Below are positions 41,709 to 55,232 of a stretch of DNA of 64,000 nt, piece by piece; within the stretch, counting starts at the first letter, position 1, and each line of letters begins with the position of its first letter. A program made the position numbers and the translations under genes. This DNA comes from Pseudomonas sp. GV071 (lineage in GTDB: Bacteria; Pseudomonadota; Gammaproteobacteria; Pseudomonadales; Pseudomonadaceae), in NCBI RefSeq assembly GCF_003050835.1, contig NZ_QAOJ01000001.1:434001-498000 (forward strand), given 5' to 3'. The notes under the pieces were generated by a model. The model saw nothing but the letters and a program-made list of their open reading frames with translations. It had not been told where the DNA came from and made no database searches.

Positions 41709-43241
41709 TTACAGACTGCCCGATGCGAGTTGAGGGAGAGCGGCACCGAGCCACTGTTGAACGCCATGCATGGTGGCGTAGGAGGTATCGAGAATCGGCT
41801 GCGGGTACACCCCGAGCAGAATCAGCAACACCGCCAGGCCCAGTACCATGAACATCTCACGGCCATTCATGCCTCGCAGCGCATCGTCGGATTTGGTCGG
41901 GCCGAAATAGGCACGGTGGATCATGATCAGCGAGTACACCGAACCGAACACCAGGCCGGTAGCGGCGACGATGGTGAACCACGGGAAGGCTTTGAAGGCC
42001 CCGATCAGAATCAGGAATTCGCCAACGAAGTTACCGGTACCCGGCAAGCCCAGCGCCGCAGCGGCGAAGAACAGGCTGATGGCCGGCAGGTACGGCAGGC
42101 GACCCCAGATACCGCCCATTTCGCGCATATCACGAGTATGCAAGCGCTCATACAGCTGGCCGCTGAGGATAAACAGCGCCGAGGCCGACAGACCGTGGGC
42201 AATCATCTGCACCACCGCGCCCTGCAGGGCGATCTGGCTGCCGGAGTAGATGGCGATCAGCACGAAACCCATGTGCGACACGCTGGAGTAGGCGATCAGG
42301 CGCTTGATGTCGGTCTGTGCGAACGACAGCAGGGCACCGTAGATGATCGCGAACACGCCCAGGTACATGGCGATGTGGGCGAACTCAGCCGAGGCGTTAG
42401 GGAACAGCGGCAGGGCGAAGCGCAGCAGGCCGTAAGCAGCGGTTTTCAGCAGGATACCGGCCAGGTCGACGGAACCGGCAGTCGGCGCCTGGGCGTGCGC
42501 ATCCGGCAGCCAGGAGTGGAATGGCACGACCGGGAACTTCACCGCGAAGGCGATGAAGAAACCGAGCATGAGGATGTACTCGGTGCCTTCCGACATCTTG
42601 GTTTTCAGCAGGTCGGCGTAGTTGAAGCTGATCACGCCGGTGGTGTTGTAGTTGACGAACACCAGGCCAAGGATGGCAATCAGCATGATCAGGCCGCTGG
42701 CCTGGGTGTAGATGAAGAACTTGGTGGCGGCGTTGATGCGGGTGTTGCCCTTGCTGCCGCTGTGACCCCAGAGCGCGATGAGGAAGTACATCGGCACCAG
42801 CATCATTTCCCAGAAGAAGAAGAACAGGAACAGGTCGATGGCCAGGAACACGCCCACCACGCCGCCGAGAATCCACAGCAGGTTGAGGTGGAAGAAGCCA
42901 ACGCGGTTCTGGATTTCATTCCAGGAGCAGAGCACGGACAGCACGCCGAGCAGACCAGTCAGTACGATCATCAGGACCGACAAACCGTCCATGGCCAGGT
43001 GAATGGTGATGCCGAAGCGATCAATCCATTGCACTTTGAACTCATGGGCCCAAACCGGCTCAGCGCCTGGCGCCGGGGCCAGGCTGAAATTGCCGGTGGC
43101 CCACAGCCACAGGCTCAGGCTGAACAGCAGGACCATGCTGAGCAGGGCGATCCAGCGCGGCAGTGTGTTACCGAACCGTTCGGCCTGCCAGCACAGCAGG
43201 CCGCCGATAAAGGGAATCAGGATTAGCCAAGGCAGAATCAT
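41709..43241 (-). CDS. nuoM: NuoM, NADH-quinone oxidoreductase subunit M
   Basis: 510-residue antiporter-like subunit. It shows FFFWEMMLVPMYFLIALWG (the conserved glutamate of the channel), AFAVKFPVVPFHSWLPDAHAQAP (channel lysine and HSWLPDAH motif) and LIAYSSVSHMGFVLI. All key charged residues of the proton path appear intact. It follows nuoL after 15 nt and precedes nuoN by one base. Confidence 0.97.
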   Translation of the reverse strand: MILPWLILIPFIGGLLCWQAERFGNTLPRWIALLSMVLLFSLSLWLWATGNFSLAPAPGAEPVWAHEFKVQWIDRFGITIHLAMDGLSVLMIVLTGLLGVLSVLCSWNEIQNRVGFFHLNLLWILGGVVGVFLAIDLFLFFFFWEMMLVPMYFLIALWGHSGSKGNTRINAATKFFIYTQASGLIMLIAILGLVFVNYNTTGVISFNYADLLKTKMSEGTEYILMLGFFIAFAVKFPVVPFHSWLPDAHAQAPTAGSVDLAGILLKTAAYGLLRFALPLFPNASAEFAHIAMYLGVFAIIYGALLSFAQTDIKRLIAYSSVSHMGFVLIAIYSGSQIALQGAVVQMIAHGLSASALFILSGQLYERLHTRDMREMGGIWGRLPYLPAISLFFAAAALGLPGTGNFVGEFLILIGAFKAFPWFTIVAATGLVFGSVYSLIMIHRAYFGPTKSDDALRGMNGREMFMVLGLAVLLILLGVYPQPILDTSYATMHGVQQWLGAALPQLASGSL

Positions 43242-43256
43242 GACGGGCTGTTTTCC

Positions 43257-45107
43257 TTAATTCAAAATCAGAAGAAGGGCGAGCAGCAGCACGGCACCGC
43301 CGGCCACCGAGGCCGAGTACCAGCGCAGATTGCCGGTTTCCGTACGGCTCATCAGGCCATTACCCAGGCGCACCAGACGCGGGATCACACCGATGCTGCT
43401 ATTGATCGGGTCATTGCCCAGCAGACGGGTAATCAGCAGGTACGGCTGAACAAAAATCTTGTCGTAAAGCCAGTCAAAACCCCACGCGGCGAACCACCAG
43501 GCCGACAGCAGTTTGCCCGGGCCGCTGTTGGCGACCGCAGTAGCGAAACGGCGCTTGCCGAGGAACAGCACAGCGGCCAGGGCGATACCGGCGATGGCGA
43601 TCAGGCCCGAGGACAGCTCCAGGCTGTGCTTGGCTTCGCCGCCAGCGTGGCCGAAGCTTTCCGGCAGTACGCCTGCCAGCGGTGGGCTGATCAGGGCGCC
43701 AATAAAGGTCGACAGTACGATCAGTACACCCAGCGGCAGCCAGTGGCTGATGCCGTGGCCGGCGTGGGCCTCGGTTTTCGCCTCGCCGTGGAAGGCGATG
43801 AAAATCAGGCGGAAGGTGTACAGCGAGGTCATGAACGCACCGACCAGACCGGCATACAGCAGGCCGGTGTGGCCGCTGGCAAAGGCTTCCCAGAGGATTT
43901 CATCCTTGGAATAGAAGCCGGCGGTCACGAACGGCAGGGCGGCCAGGGCGGCGCCACCGACGATGAAACTGGCGTAGGCCAACGGTAGTTTCTTCCACAG
44001 GCCGCCCATCTTAAAGATGTTCTGCTCGTGGTGGCAGGCCACGATCACCGCACCGGAAGCAAGGAACAGCAGGGCCTTGAAGAAGGCGTGGGTCATCAGG
44101 TGGAAAATCGCCGCGTCCCAGGCGCCAACACCCAGAGCGAGGAACATGTAGCCGATCTGGCTCATGGTCGAGTAGGCGAGGATGCGCTTGATGTCGGTCT
44201 GTACCAGCGCGGCGAAACCGGCGAGCACCAGGGTTACGGCGCCGACGATGCCGACCAGCTCGAGAATTTCCGGGGTCAGCAGGAACAGGCCGTGGGTCCG
44301 GGCAATCAGGTACACACCGGCGGTCACCATGGTCGCCGCGTGGATCAGCGCGGACACCGGGGTAGGGCCGGCCATCGCATCGGCGAGCCAGGTTTGCAGC
44401 GGCAGCTGGGCCGATTTACCGACGGCGCCACCGAGCAGCATCAGGGTCGCCCACCACAGCCAGGTGTCACCGGCCACGAGTTTCTGCGGCGCCAACACCA
44501 TCAGCTCCTGAATATTCAGGGTGCCCAGGTGTTGGAACAGAATGAACAAGCCGATGGCCATGAATACGTCGCCGATACGGGTGACGATAAAGGCCTTCAG
44601 TGCGGCGTTACCGTTGTTGCGGTTGCTGTAGTAGAAGCCGATCAGCAGGTAGCTGCACAGGCCCACACCTTCCCAACCGAAGTACAGGAACAGCAGGTTA
44701 TCGCCGAGCACCAGGAACAGCATGCTGGTGATAAACAGGTTGGTGTAGGAGAAGAAGCGCGAGTAGCCCGCTTCACCGCGCATGTACCAAGAGGCGAACA
44801 GGTGGATCAGAAAGCCCACGCCAGTCACTACACCGAGCATGGTCAGCGACAGGCCGTCCAGGTACAGGGTGAAGCTTGGGGCGAAGCCGTCTACCGCCAT
44901 CCATTGCCACAGCACCTGGGTGTACACGCCACCCTCTGGCGGGTTGACGTTGAATTGGTAGATCAGAAAGGCGGTGGTCAGGGCCGACAGGCCAACCGAG
45001 CCAACGCCGATCAGCGCCGAGAGGTTTTCCGACCATTTGCCGCGGGAAAAAGACAGCAGCAACCAGCCGATCAGGGGGAACGTAAACGTCAGAAATAGAA
45101 GGTTCAT
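43257..45107 (-). CDS. nuoL: NuoL, NADH-quinone oxidoreductase subunit L
   Basis: 616-residue distal antiporter-like subunit with the long amphipathic helix HL at its C-terminus that spans the membrane arm. Motifs: [59 protein letters not shown]. Length is normal. Its start overlaps the nuoK stop by 4 nt. Confidence 0.97.
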   Translation of the reverse strand: MNLLFLTFTFPLIGWLLLSFSRGKWSENLSALIGVGSVGLSALTTAFLIYQFNVNPPEGGVYTQVLWQWMAVDGFAPSFTLYLDGLSLTMLGVVTGVGFLIHLFASWYMRGEAGYSRFFSYTNLFITSMLFLVLGDNLLFLYFGWEGVGLCSYLLIGFYYSNRNNGNAALKAFIVTRIGDVFMAIGLFILFQHLGTLNIQELMVLAPQKLVAGDTWLWWATLMLLGGAVGKSAQLPLQTWLADAMAGPTPVSALIHAATMVTAGVYLIARTHGLFLLTPEILELVGIVGAVTLVLAGFAALVQTDIKRILAYSTMSQIGYMFLALGVGAWDAAIFHLMTHAFFKALLFLASGAVIVACHHEQNIFKMGGLWKKLPLAYASFIVGGAALAALPFVTAGFYSKDEILWEAFASGHTGLLYAGLVGAFMTSLYTFRLIFIAFHGEAKTEAHAGHGISHWLPLGVLIVLSTFIGALISPPLAGVLPESFGHAGGEAKHSLELSSGLIAIAGIALAAVLFLGKRRFATAVANSGPGKLLSAWWFAAWGFDWLYDKIFVQPYLLITRLLGNDPINSSIGVIPRLVRLGNGLMSRTETGNLRWYSASVAGGAVLLLALLLILN

Positions 45108-45412
45108 CCGCGCATCTCGCTGGCAGCGTCGATATCGAGGGTGTGGAAGCGGCGATACAGCTGCAGCAACACGGCCAGGCCGATACTGGCTTCGGCGGCA
45201 GCCAAGCTCAGCACCAGAATGAACATGACTTGCCCGTCAGGCTGGGCCCAACGACTTCCGGCGACGATGAAGGCCAAACCGGCAGCATTCATCATGATTT
45301 CCAGGCTCATCAGCACGAAGAGGATGTTGCGGCGCACCATCAGGCCGACGAGGCCGAGGCAGAACAGCACACCCGCGACGGCCAGGCCGTGCTCCAGGGG
45401 AATCGAGTTCAT
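45104..45412 (-). CDS. nuoK: NuoK, NADH-quinone oxidoreductase subunit K
   Basis: 102-residue, three-helix membrane subunit. Two tandem ATGs are possible (45415, 45412); the second gives MNSIPLEHG, which matches the P. aeruginosa start as I recall it. The two conserved membrane glutamates are in [17 protein letters not shown] and [19 protein letters not shown]. Overlaps nuoJ by one base and nuoL by four. Confidence 0.96.
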   Translation of the reverse strand: MNSIPLEHGLAVAGVLFCLGLVGLMVRRNILFVLMSLEIMMNAAGLAFIVAGSRWAQPDGQVMFILVLSLAAAEASIGLAVLLQLYRRFHTLDIDAASEMRG

Positions 45413-45918
45413 CATTGGATTTCCTTCGCCTCTTGACGGCCGAGGTGGAACGCAGCGACCACGGCTGCCAGCAGCAGCATGGAGGCCAGTTCAACCACCA
45501 GCAGGTAAGGGCCAAACAGGCTGATGCCGACGGCTTTCGGGCCGACAGTGGTGAGGCCTACAACGCCGGCGCTCGGGCTGCCGAACAGCACGTAAAGCAA
45601 CTCGCCAAGCAGCAACAGCGCCAGCAGCGCCGGGCCGAACCAGATGCCTGGTGTCAGCCAGGCACGTTCCTGGGTTGCGGCAGCGGGCCCGAGGTTGAGC
45701 ATCATCACCACGAAGACGAACAGCACCATGATGGCGCCGGCGTAAACGATGATTTCCAGGGCCCCGGCAAAAGGAGCGCCGAGGCTGAAGAAGGTCATCG
45801 ACACGGCCAACAGCGAAATGATCAGGTAGAGCAGGGCGTGCACGGGGTTGGTGTTGGTGACCACTCGTAGAGTGGACACCACCGCCACGCCGGACGCGAA
45901 GTAGAAAGCGAATTCCAT
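45412..45918 (-). CDS. nuoJ: NuoJ, NADH-quinone oxidoreductase subunit J
   Basis: 168 residues, five membrane helices, next to NuoK and NuoA in the membrane arm. The pi-bulge helix region is recognisable as [20 protein letters not shown]. Only a weak GGGAAA ribosome site precedes it; translation may depend on the mini-ORF ending 2 nt upstream. Confidence 0.96.
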   Translation of the reverse strand: MEFAFYFASGVAVVSTLRVVTNTNPVHALLYLIISLLAVSMTFFSLGAPFAGALEIIVYAGAIMVLFVFVVMMLNLGPAAATQERAWLTPGIWFGPALLALLLLGELLYVLFGSPSAGVVGLTTVGPKAVGISLFGPYLLVVELASMLLLAAVVAAFHLGRQEAKEIQ

Positions 45919-45920
45919 AG

Positions 45921-45980
45921 TCAGTTTCCCACGACGGATACGGGCAGCCAGAGGCCGGTCAGGTTCAATAGGTTGCGCAT
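45921..45980 (-). CDS. 19-codon mini-ORF filling the nuoI-nuoJ gap
   Basis: ATG 45980 shares a base with the nuoI stop (TAATG), and the frame runs 19 codons ([19 protein letters not shown]) to a TGA that ends 2 nt before the nuoJ ATG. It therefore fills the whole 61-nt intercistronic region. It has no similarity I recognise and a hydrophobic middle. It could act by carrying ribosomes from nuoI to nuoJ, or be chance. Confidence 0.35.
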   Translation of the reverse strand: MRNLLNLTGLWLPVSVVGN

Positions 45981-46528
45981 TACGGCAGCAGCCCCTTGAC
46001 GTTGATCGGTTCGGCTTCGTTTTGCGCCGCGCCCTTTGGTTTACCAGCGATCGCCATACCGGCCACGCGATAGAAGTTGTAGTCCGGGTTTTTGCCCGGG
46101 CCGGAAATCAGCAGGTCTTCTTTCTCGTACACTAGGTCCTGACGCTTGAGCTCGGCCATTTCAAAATCCGGCGTGAGCTGGATAGCGGTAGTCGGGCAGG
46201 CTTCTTCGCACAGGCCGCAGAAGATGCAGCGCGAGAAGTTGATGCGGAAGAACTCCGGGTACCAACGACCGTCGTCGGTCTCGGCTTTCTGCAGGGCAAT
46301 ACAACCGACCGGGCAGGCCACGGCGCACAGGTTGCAGGCTACGCAACGCTCTTCACCATCGGGGTCGCGGGTGAGCACGATGCGGCCACGGTAGCGCGGC
46401 GGCAGGTACACCGGCTCTTCCGGGTACTGCAGGGTGTCGCGTTTGCGGAAGGCATGGGAGAACACCATCACCAGGCTGCGAAGCTGGGTGTAGGTGCCAT
46501 GCACGATGTCGAACAGGTACTTGAGCAT
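45980..46528 (-). CDS. nuoI: NuoI, NADH-quinone oxidoreductase subunit I (2x[4Fe-4S])
   Basis: 182 residues from ATG 46528; an ATG at 46534 lies too close to the AGGAG site, which is ideally spaced (7 nt) for 46528. It carries clusters N6a and N6b through [12 protein letters not shown] and [12 protein letters not shown], passing electrons to NuoB. It follows nuoH by 12 nt. Confidence 0.97.
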   Translation of the reverse strand: MLKYLFDIVHGTYTQLRSLVMVFSHAFRKRDTLQYPEEPVYLPPRYRGRIVLTRDPDGEERCVACNLCAVACPVGCIALQKAETDDGRWYPEFFRINFSRCIFCGLCEEACPTTAIQLTPDFEMAELKRQDLVYEKEDLLISGPGKNPDYNFYRVAGMAIAGKPKGAAQNEAEPINVKGLLP

Positions 46529-46540
46529 GGTCATTCTCCT

Positions 46541-47548
46541 TTACTGAGCCACGCCGGCCGGGGTGTTGAGCAACACCACAGCAGCAGTCACCAGCAAATT
46601 GATCAGGGTCAGCGGCAGGCAGAACTTCCAGCTGAAATCCATCACCTGGTCATAGCGTGGGCGCGGGATAGAGGCGCGCAGCAGGATGAACAACATGATG
46701 AAGAAGCCGGTCTTGAGCGCAAACCAGACGAATGACAACGACGGCAGGATATTGAACGGGCCATGCCAGCCGCCGAAGAACAAGGTGACCAGCAGCGCCG
46801 AGATCAGCACGATGCCGATGTATTCACCCACGAAGAACATGCCCCATTTCATGCCGGCATATTCGATGTGGTAACCGTCGGCCAGCTCTTGCTCGGCTTC
46901 CGGTTGGTCGAACGGGTGACGGTGGGTTACGGCTACGCCCGCGATGAAGAAGGTACAGAAGCCGAAGAACTGCGGAATGATGAACCACAGGTTTTGCGCC
47001 TGGTATTCAACGATTTCACGCATGTTGAACGAGCCAGCCTGGATCACGATGCCCATCAGCGACAGGCCCATGAACACTTCGTACGACACGGTTTGCGCCG
47101 AGGCACGCAAGCTGCCGAGCAGGGCGAACTTGTTGTTACTCGACCATCCGGCGAACAGTACCGCGTAGACCGACAAACCGGCCATGGCGAAGAAGAACAG
47201 CAAGCCGATGTTCAGGTCCGCCACGCCCCAGGTCGGGGTGATCGGGATGATCGCGAAAGCGATCAGCAGGCAGCTCATGGCAACCACCGGCGCCAGGGTG
47301 AAAATCACCTTGTCGGCGAACGGCGGCGTCCAGTCTTCCTTGAAGAACATTTTGATCATGTCGGCTGCAATCTGGAACGCACCGAACGGGCCGACTCGGT
47401 TCGGACCGTAACGGTCTTGCCAGAGGGCCAGCAGGCGACGTTCCACCCAGCTCAACAGCGCACCGCACACCACCACGGCGAGCAGAATGACGATGGCCTT
47501 GAGGACGGCGATGATCACGTCGATCACCTCAGGAGTGAACCAACTCAT
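46541..47548 (-). CDS. nuoH: NuoH, NADH-quinone oxidoreductase subunit H
   Basis: 335-residue membrane subunit forming much of the quinone cavity and the joint between the arms. Diagnostic segments: [25 protein letters not shown], the acidic quinone-site loop [20 protein letters not shown], and [13 protein letters not shown]. Eight helices expected. Overlaps nuoG by 4 nt. Confidence 0.97.
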   Translation of the reverse strand: MSWFTPEVIDVIIAVLKAIVILLAVVVCGALLSWVERRLLALWQDRYGPNRVGPFGAFQIAADMIKMFFKEDWTPPFADKVIFTLAPVVAMSCLLIAFAIIPITPTWGVADLNIGLLFFFAMAGLSVYAVLFAGWSSNNKFALLGSLRASAQTVSYEVFMGLSLMGIVIQAGSFNMREIVEYQAQNLWFIIPQFFGFCTFFIAGVAVTHRHPFDQPEAEQELADGYHIEYAGMKWGMFFVGEYIGIVLISALLVTLFFGGWHGPFNILPSLSFVWFALKTGFFIMLFILLRASIPRPRYDQVMDFSWKFCLPLTLINLLVTAAVVLLNTPAGVAQ

Positions 47549-50262
47549 TGCGCGGCCTCCTGCAGCGAATCAGCGGTTTTTCCAGCAATCGCGGCCGGAA
47601 TGCCGGCCAGACCAACCGGCAGTGCAACCAGACCGGCGCTCAGCTCTTCGCTGACACGAAGCGGCAGACGCAGGGTTTGCCCGGCCACATTGAGGCTGAC
47701 CAGCGCGCCGTCGTTGACGCCCAGGCGGGCGGCTTCGGAAGCGGCCACCGCTACATAGGCTTCAGGAATGCGCTGTTGTACTGGAGCGGCGCGCGAGGAG
47801 TTCTCTTCGCTACCGAACAGGTGATGCACGGGTACAACCTGCCAGGTGCCTTGCGCCGGGTTGAACGCGCCCGGTGCAGTGGCGAACCAGCTCAGGCCAT
47901 CGCCTTTGCTTTCGATCAGGCGAGTACCCGGGTCACCGGCACGCAGGTGGCCGCCGACTTCGTCCTGGAACTTGTTCCAGGCTTGCGGCGAGTTCCAACC
48001 CGGCGACCAGGCGAATGGCACCTGCTGACGCGGTTCGGCCGAGCCCGAGTAACCTTCCATGGAGAAGGCGAACGCGGTGTCTTGGTCTTGCGGGGTACGC
48101 GGCTCGTGCACGCTGATATTGGCGCGCATCGAGGTGCGACCGCTGTAACGCAGTGGTTCGCGGGCCATTTTCAGGCCTTTGATGCGGAACGCGGCGCTTG
48201 GGGCGGCTTCGACGATACCGGCCAGCAGCGGGTTGCTGGCGGCGGTGGCGGCGGTGACGTGGTCGAGCTGGGTCCAATCCACGTCCTGACCGAGCAGGGT
48301 GCTGCGCAGAGCGTGCAACCAGCGCCAGCCTTCGTGAACAAGAATATTGGCGTCGTAGTAGGTCGGATCGAACACCTGGAAGAAGCGCTGAGCGCGGCCT
48401 TCCTGGCTGACCAGGGTGCCGTCGCCTTCGGCGAAGCTGGCGGCCGGCAGTACCAGGTGGGCGCGGGTGGTGGTGGCGGTTTGCTGATGGTCAGCCACGA
48501 TCACCACTTTGGCGGCGCTCAGGGCGGCGTCGACCAGCGCTTTGTCGGCGCGGGTGTAGAGGTCGTTTTCCAGCACCACAATGGCGTCGGCTTTGCCGTC
48601 GATTACGGCTTGCAGCGCGGCGTCAGCGGAGTTGCCGCCGAGCATGGTCAGGCCGAGGCTGTTAACTTCACCGACGACCAGGCTCAGGGAACCGTTCTTC
48701 TCGCGCAGCTTGAGGGCCTTGGCAATGTTGGCGGCGGCTTCGATCAGGGCGTTATTGCCCAGCGAGGTGCCGGCAATGATCAGCGGACGCTTGGCAGCCA
48801 GCAGGCTATTGGCGATGCGTTGAGCCAGTTCCAGGGCTTCGGCATCCAGGCCGGCAACGGCCGGGGCGCTGGCGTCGATGGCGTGGGCCACGGCAAAACC
48901 GATACGCGCCAGGTCATCAGGCGCTGCGTGTACGCATTCTTCGGCGACGTCGTCGAGCTTGGTGGCGTCGAGGCTGGCGATGTATAGCGGGTTCAACGCG
49001 TGTTGGCCGATGTTCTGCACGGCAGCGTTGAGCCATGGCTGAATCTTCATGGCTTCGGCCATGTCTTCGGCCTTGCCTTTGACCGTCTGGCGCAGGGCCA
49101 GGGCGATGCGGGCAGCGGTCTGGGTCAGGTCTTCACCGAGGACGAACACGGCGTCGTGCTCTTCGATGTCGCGCATGTTCGGAATGGGCAGCGGGCTGTT
49201 TTGCAGCACCTCCAATACCAGGCGCAGGTTGTCCAGCTCGTTCGCGGCGATGCCCGAGTAGAAGTGCTCGGCACCCACTAGCTCGCGCAGGGCGTAGTTG
49301 CTTTCCAGGCTGGCACGCGGCGAGCCGATGCCGACGATGGTGCGGCCACGCAGCAGATCGGCGGCGGTGTCCAGGGCCGAATCAACGCTGAGTTTCTGGT
49401 TGCCAGCGGTCAGCAGCGGCTGACGTGGGCGATCGGTGCGGTTGACGTAGCCATAACCAAAACGACCACGGTCGCAGAGGAAGTACTGGTTAACCGAACC
49501 GTTGTAGCGGTTCTCGATGCGGCGGATTTCGCCGTAACGCTCGCCGGGGCTGATGTTGCAGCCGCTCGAGCAGCCATGGCAGATGCTTGGCGAGAACTGC
49601 ATGTCCCACTTGCGGTTGTAGCGCTCGGAGTGGGTTTTGTCGGTGAACACACCGGTCGGGCAGACCTCGGTGAGGTTGCCGGAGAACTCACTTTCCAGCA
49701 CGCCGTCTTCAACGCGGCCGAAGTACACGTTGTCGTGGGCGCCGAATACGCCCAGGTCGGTGCCGCCGGCATAGTCTTTGTAGAACCGCACACAGCGGTA
49801 GCAGGCGATGCAGCGGTTCATTTCGTGGGCAACGAAAGGGCCGAGATCCTGGTTCTGGTGAGTGCGTTTGCTGAAGCGATAACGGCGCTCGTTGTGGCCG
49901 GTCATCACGGTCATGTCTTGCAGGTGGCAGTGACCGCCTTCCTCACACACCGGGCAGTCGTGCGGGTGGTTGGTCATCAGCCATTCAACGACGCTGGCGC
50001 GGAACGCCTTGGATTCGTCGTCGTCGATGGAGATCCAGGTGTTGTCGGTGGCGGGGGTCATGCAGGACATGACGATACGACCGCGGGTGTCGTTTTCGTC
50101 GGTGTACTGCTTCACCGCGCACTGGCGGCAGGCGCCAACGCTACCAAGCGCCGGGTGCCAGCAGAAGTACGGAATGTCGAGACCGAGGGACAGACAGGCC
50201 TGTAACAGGTTGTCCGCTCCATCGACTTCGAGGGCTTTGCCGTCTACGTGGATAGTGGCCAT
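47545..50262 (-). CDS. nuoG: NuoG, NADH-quinone oxidoreductase subunit G
   Basis: 905 residues from ATG 50262 (a TTG two codons upstream is in frame, but the recalled homologue begins MATIHVDG). The peripheral-arm subunit carries a [2Fe-2S] cluster ([15 protein letters not shown]), a His-ligated cluster N5 region ([14 protein letters not shown]), N4 ligands (CIACYRC) and the extra N7 site ([14 protein letters not shown]). The large C-terminal part is a molybdopterin-oxidoreductase-like domain without cofactor function. It lies 154 nt after nuoF, the largest gap in the operon, across a terminator-like hairpin. Confidence 0.96.
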   Translation of the reverse strand: MATIHVDGKALEVDGADNLLQACLSLGLDIPYFCWHPALGSVGACRQCAVKQYTDENDTRGRIVMSCMTPATDNTWISIDDDESKAFRASVVEWLMTNHPHDCPVCEEGGHCHLQDMTVMTGHNERRYRFSKRTHQNQDLGPFVAHEMNRCIACYRCVRFYKDYAGGTDLGVFGAHDNVYFGRVEDGVLESEFSGNLTEVCPTGVFTDKTHSERYNRKWDMQFSPSICHGCSSGCNISPGERYGEIRRIENRYNGSVNQYFLCDRGRFGYGYVNRTDRPRQPLLTAGNQKLSVDSALDTAADLLRGRTIVGIGSPRASLESNYALRELVGAEHFYSGIAANELDNLRLVLEVLQNSPLPIPNMRDIEEHDAVFVLGEDLTQTAARIALALRQTVKGKAEDMAEAMKIQPWLNAAVQNIGQHALNPLYIASLDATKLDDVAEECVHAAPDDLARIGFAVAHAIDASAPAVAGLDAEALELAQRIANSLLAAKRPLIIAGTSLGNNALIEAAANIAKALKLREKNGSLSLVVGEVNSLGLTMLGGNSADAALQAVIDGKADAIVVLENDLYTRADKALVDAALSAAKVVIVADHQQTATTTRAHLVLPAASFAEGDGTLVSQEGRAQRFFQVFDPTYYDANILVHEGWRWLHALRSTLLGQDVDWTQLDHVTAATAASNPLLAGIVEAAPSAAFRIKGLKMAREPLRYSGRTSMRANISVHEPRTPQDQDTAFAFSMEGYSGSAEPRQQVPFAWSPGWNSPQAWNKFQDEVGGHLRAGDPGTRLIESKGDGLSWFATAPGAFNPAQGTWQVVPVHHLFGSEENSSRAAPVQQRIPEAYVAVAASEAARLGVNDGALVSLNVAGQTLRLPLRVSEELSAGLVALPVGLAGIPAAIAGKTADSLQEAAQ

Positions 50263-50297
50263 TTTCAAGTTTCTTCGTTGGCCCGATGTTGATCTGG

Positions 50298-50322
50298 AAA
50301 AACCGCCGGTGGTGCGGTTTTT
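50298..50322 (-). terminator. Terminator-like hairpin inside the nuo operon (nuoF-nuoG)
   Basis: AAAAACCGC (50298-50306) and GCGGTTTTT (50314-50322) form a 9-bp perfect stem with a 7-nt loop and end in T5 on the transcribed strand. By sequence it is an ordinary intrinsic terminator, yet it lies between two essential subunit genes, so it should be only partly efficient or countered. Confidence 0.6.
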
Positions 50323-50416
50323 GCCACCCTCAACTTACGGGCGTGGCTAATAGAATCACGGTTCGATGGGGCCAGAGCTCATAGGTACGAGTTAACTGGC
50401 CGCCGTCGCTAAAACG

Positions 50417-51781
50417 TTAGGCGCTAACGAACTGAGTCGGCGCCACCGGTGCGCTCGTTCGGGAAATCCCCGCTTCGAACTCCGCTCGGAAATATTTGAT
50501 CGCGCTGCCCAGTGGCTCCACGGCACCCGGTGCATGCGCACAGAAGGTTTTGCCAGGGCCGAGGAAGTTGACCAGGCCCTCGAGGGTTTCGATATCGCCC
50601 GGTTGGCCATGACCTTTCTCGATGGCGCGCAGTACTTTCACGCTCCACGGCAGGCCATCGCGGCACGGCGTACAGAAACCGCAAGACTCGCGGGCGAAGA
50701 ACTCTTCCATGTTGCGCAGCAGGCCGACCATGTTGACGGTGTTGTCCACCGCCATTGCCAGGCCGGTACCCATACGGGTGCCGACTTTGGCGATGCCGCC
50801 GGCGTACATCTGCGCATCCAGGTGTTCGGGCAACAAGAAGCCCGTACCGGCACCGCCGGGCTGCCAGGCTTTCAGGGTGTAACCGTCGCGCATGCCGCCG
50901 GCGTAGTCTTCGAACAGCTCGCGACCGGTGACGCCGAAGGGCAGTTCCCACAGACCAGGGTTTTTCACCTTGCCGGAGAAGCCCATGAGCTTGGTGCCCA
51001 TGTCTTCGCTGCCCGGCCGGGCCAGGCCCTTGTACCACTCGATGCCGTTACCAACGATGGCCGGCACGTTGCACAGGGTTTCCACGTTGTTCACGCAGGT
51101 CGGCTTGCCCCACACGCCGACAGCGGCCGGGAAGGGCGGCTTCGAGCGTGGGTTGGCGCGGCGGCCTTCGAGGGAGTTGATCAGTGCGGTTTCTTCACCG
51201 CAGATATACCGCCCGGCGCCGGTGTGCACGAACAGCTCGAAGTCAAAACCGCTGCCGAGAATGTTCTTGCCCAGCAGGCCGGCGGCCTTGGCTTCCTCAA
51301 CGGCACGGTTGAGGTTGGCGGCGGCGTCGACGTATTCGCCGCGCAGGAAGATGTAGCCGCGGTAAGCCTTGAGCGCCCGCGCACTGATCAGCATGCCTTC
51401 GATCAGCAGGTGCGGGAGCTGCTCCATGAGCATGCGGTCTTTCCAGGTGTTGGGTTCCATTTCATCCGCGTTGCACAGCAGGTAGCGGATGTTCATGGAT
51501 TCGTCTTTGGGCATCAGCCCCCACTTCACGCCAGTGGGGAAGCCGGCACCACCACGGCCCTTGAGGCCGGAGTCTTTGACAGTTTGCACGATCTCGTCTT
51601 GCGACAGCTCGGCGAAGGCTTTGCGCGCAGCGGCATAGCCGTCTTTGGCCTGGTACTCGTCCAACCAAACAGGTTGCGCGTCATCACGCAGGCGCCAGGT
51701 CAGCGGGTGGGTTTCAGGCGTACGGGCAATGCTGTTGGCCGGACCGAACGAGGTCAGGCGATTGGTCGAAGCGGACGTCAT
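50417..51781 (-). CDS. nuoF: NuoF, NADH-quinone oxidoreductase subunit F (FMN, NADH site)
   Basis: 454 residues. It binds NADH and FMN ([31 protein letters not shown]) and cluster N3 ([15 protein letters not shown]). Takes hydride from NADH and starts the electron chain. A roughly 30-residue N-terminal extension is normal in pseudomonads. Overlaps nuoE by 4 nt. Confidence 0.97.
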   Translation of the reverse strand: MTSASTNRLTSFGPANSIARTPETHPLTWRLRDDAQPVWLDEYQAKDGYAAARKAFAELSQDEIVQTVKDSGLKGRGGAGFPTGVKWGLMPKDESMNIRYLLCNADEMEPNTWKDRMLMEQLPHLLIEGMLISARALKAYRGYIFLRGEYVDAAANLNRAVEEAKAAGLLGKNILGSGFDFELFVHTGAGRYICGEETALINSLEGRRANPRSKPPFPAAVGVWGKPTCVNNVETLCNVPAIVGNGIEWYKGLARPGSEDMGTKLMGFSGKVKNPGLWELPFGVTGRELFEDYAGGMRDGYTLKAWQPGGAGTGFLLPEHLDAQMYAGGIAKVGTRMGTGLAMAVDNTVNMVGLLRNMEEFFARESCGFCTPCRDGLPWSVKVLRAIEKGHGQPGDIETLEGLVNFLGPGKTFCAHAPGAVEPLGSAIKYFRAEFEAGISRTSAPVAPTQFVSA

Positions 51782-52278
51782 ACGTAAGCCTCCAGCAGTT
51801 GCGCCACGCCATCGGCTTGTACGTCACCGAAGGTGTGGTCGTCGATCATCAGCGCTGGGGCCTTGTCGCAGTTACCCAGGCAGCACACGGGCAGCAGGGT
51901 GAAACGGCCATCGCTAGTGGTTTCGCCCAGGCCGATGCCCAGTTGATCCTGAATGCTGCTAACCACGGACTCATGGCCGCCGATGTAGCAGACCATGCTG
52001 TCGCACACGCGAATGATGTGGCGGCCGACTGGCTGACGGAAAATCTGGCTATAGAACGTAGCCACACCTTCGACGTCGCTGGCGGGGATGCCGATGATTT
52101 CGCCGATGGCTGCGATGGCGCCATCCGGCACCCAGCCACGGGCTTTCTGGACGATCTTCAGCGCTTCGATGGAGGCCGCGCGCGAGTCCTCGTAGTGGTG
52201 CAACTCATGCTCGATGGCCGAACGCTCGGCATCGGTGAGGGTGAAGCGGTCGGTTTGAATCAGCGTGGTGGTAGTCAT
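51778..52278 (-). CDS. nuoE: NuoE, NADH-quinone oxidoreductase subunit E
   Basis: 166 residues from ATG 52278, 2 nt after nuoCD; the frame is open farther but that runs into nuoCD. Thioredoxin-like fold with cluster N1a ligands in [14 protein letters not shown] and [10 protein letters not shown]. Forms the NADH-input module with NuoF and NuoG. Confidence 0.96.
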   Translation of the reverse strand: MTTTTLIQTDRFTLTDAERSAIEHELHHYEDSRAASIEALKIVQKARGWVPDGAIAAIGEIIGIPASDVEGVATFYSQIFRQPVGRHIIRVCDSMVCYIGGHESVVSSIQDQLGIGLGETTSDGRFTLLPVCCLGNCDKAPALMIDDHTFGDVQADGVAQLLEAYV

Positions 52279-52280
52279 GA

Positions 52281-54080
<1,800 letters not shown>

Positions 54081-54130
54081 TCAACGTAAAGGGTGAATCC
54101 GGCGGGCTTTCTGGGTAAGAAAAAGCTAGA

Positions 54131-54805
54131 TCACACTTCGTCGGGGCTGCGCAGGTTGGTTACCTGAATACGCTGTTCACGGCGCTGTTCCTTTTGCGAC
54201 GGCATATCGGCGCGGTATACGCCTTGATCACCGACGACCCAGGAAAGGGGGCGACGCTCCTGGCCAATCGATTCTTGCAACAGCATCAATGCCTGCAGGA
54301 ATGCTTCTGGGCGCGGAGGGCAGCCGGGCACGTAAACGTCCACGGGCAGGAACTTGTCCACCCCCTGAACGACAGAGTAAATATCGTACATGCCACCGGA
54401 ATTCGCGCAGGCGCCCATGGAGATAACCCACTTAGGCTCGAGCATTTGCTCGTACAAGCGCTGAATGACCGGAGCCATTTTTACGAAACAGGTACCTGCG
54501 ACCACCATGAAGTCGGCCTGACGGGGTGACGCACGAATTACTTCGGCACCAAACCGGGCGATGTCATGGGGAGCGGTAAAGGCAGTAGTCATCTCCACGT
54601 AGCAGCAGGACAAACCGAAGTTGTACGGCCACAAGGAGTTCTTACGCCCCCAGTTGACTGCACCGGTCAGTACGTCCTGCAATTTGCCCATGTAGATGTT
54701 TTTGTGGACTTGATCCTCTAGAGGATCTGAAACGGTCTCCCGTTCGCCGATCGGATACTGCTCATTAGGCGCATCCGGGTCGATCCTGGTGAGTTTGTAT
54801 TGCAT
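54131..54805 (-). CDS. nuoB: NuoB, NADH-quinone oxidoreductase subunit B (cluster N2)
   Basis: 224 residues from ATG 54805 ([10 protein letters not shown]; an ATG two codons upstream is possible). Holds the terminal cluster N2 through tandem cysteines in [10 protein letters not shown], with GTCFVKMAP and VPGCPPRPE. Electrons reach quinone from here. Follows nuoA by 10 nt. Confidence 0.97.
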   Translation of the reverse strand: MQYKLTRIDPDAPNEQYPIGERETVSDPLEDQVHKNIYMGKLQDVLTGAVNWGRKNSLWPYNFGLSCCYVEMTTAFTAPHDIARFGAEVIRASPRQADFMVVAGTCFVKMAPVIQRLYEQMLEPKWVISMGACANSGGMYDIYSVVQGVDKFLPVDVYVPGCPPRPEAFLQALMLLQESIGQERRPLSWVVGDQGVYRADMPSQKEQRREQRIQVTNLRSPDEV

Positions 54806-54815
54806 CGCCAAAGCC

Positions 54816-55232
54816 TCATTGTTTTAGCTTCGCCTGCCGCTTGCGACGACCTTCGGGAGCCCAATCAAGAGCACCGATGCGCCATAGGTAGACAAGACCT
54901 GCCAACAGAATTGCTATAAAAACTGTAGCTTCAATAAAGCCGGCCCAGCCGCTTTCGCGAACCGACACCGACCAGGCGAAGAGAAAGAGGGCTTCAACGT
55001 CGAAGATCACGAAGAGCATCGCGACCAGATAGAATTTTGCGGAGAGGCGCAGGCGCGCGTTGCCAGTCGGCAGCATGCCGGATTCGAAGGGTTCGTTTTT
55101 GCTGCGACCCCAGGCCTTGCTACCGAGCAGGCTGGAGACACCGAGCATGAAGGCGCAAAGGCCAACAACGCCCAACAGGAAAATGGCAAAGCCCCAGTTG
55201 TGGGACATGGTCGCTACGGCTTCAACAGGCAT
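54816..55232 (-). CDS. nuoA: NuoA, NADH-quinone oxidoreductase subunit A
   Basis: 138 residues, three membrane helices, first gene of the nuo operon. Conserved segments KNEPFESG and [32 protein letters not shown] site lies 5 nt before the ATG at 55232. Transcription of all thirteen genes should start in the 400-nt region upstream. Confidence 0.96.
   Translation of the reverse strand: MPVEAVATMSHNWGFAIFLLGVVGLCAFMLGVSSLLGSKAWGRSKNEPFESGMLPTGNARLRLSAKFYLVAMLFVIFDVEALFLFAWSVSVRESGWAGFIEATVFIAILLAGLVYLWRIGALDWAPEGRRKRQAKLKQ

Noticed and set aside
41697..43226. 509-codon plus-strand frame opposite nuoM
   Set aside because: Highly charged, Gln/Glu/His-rich product from the reverse complement of membrane-protein codons; nuoM is certain.
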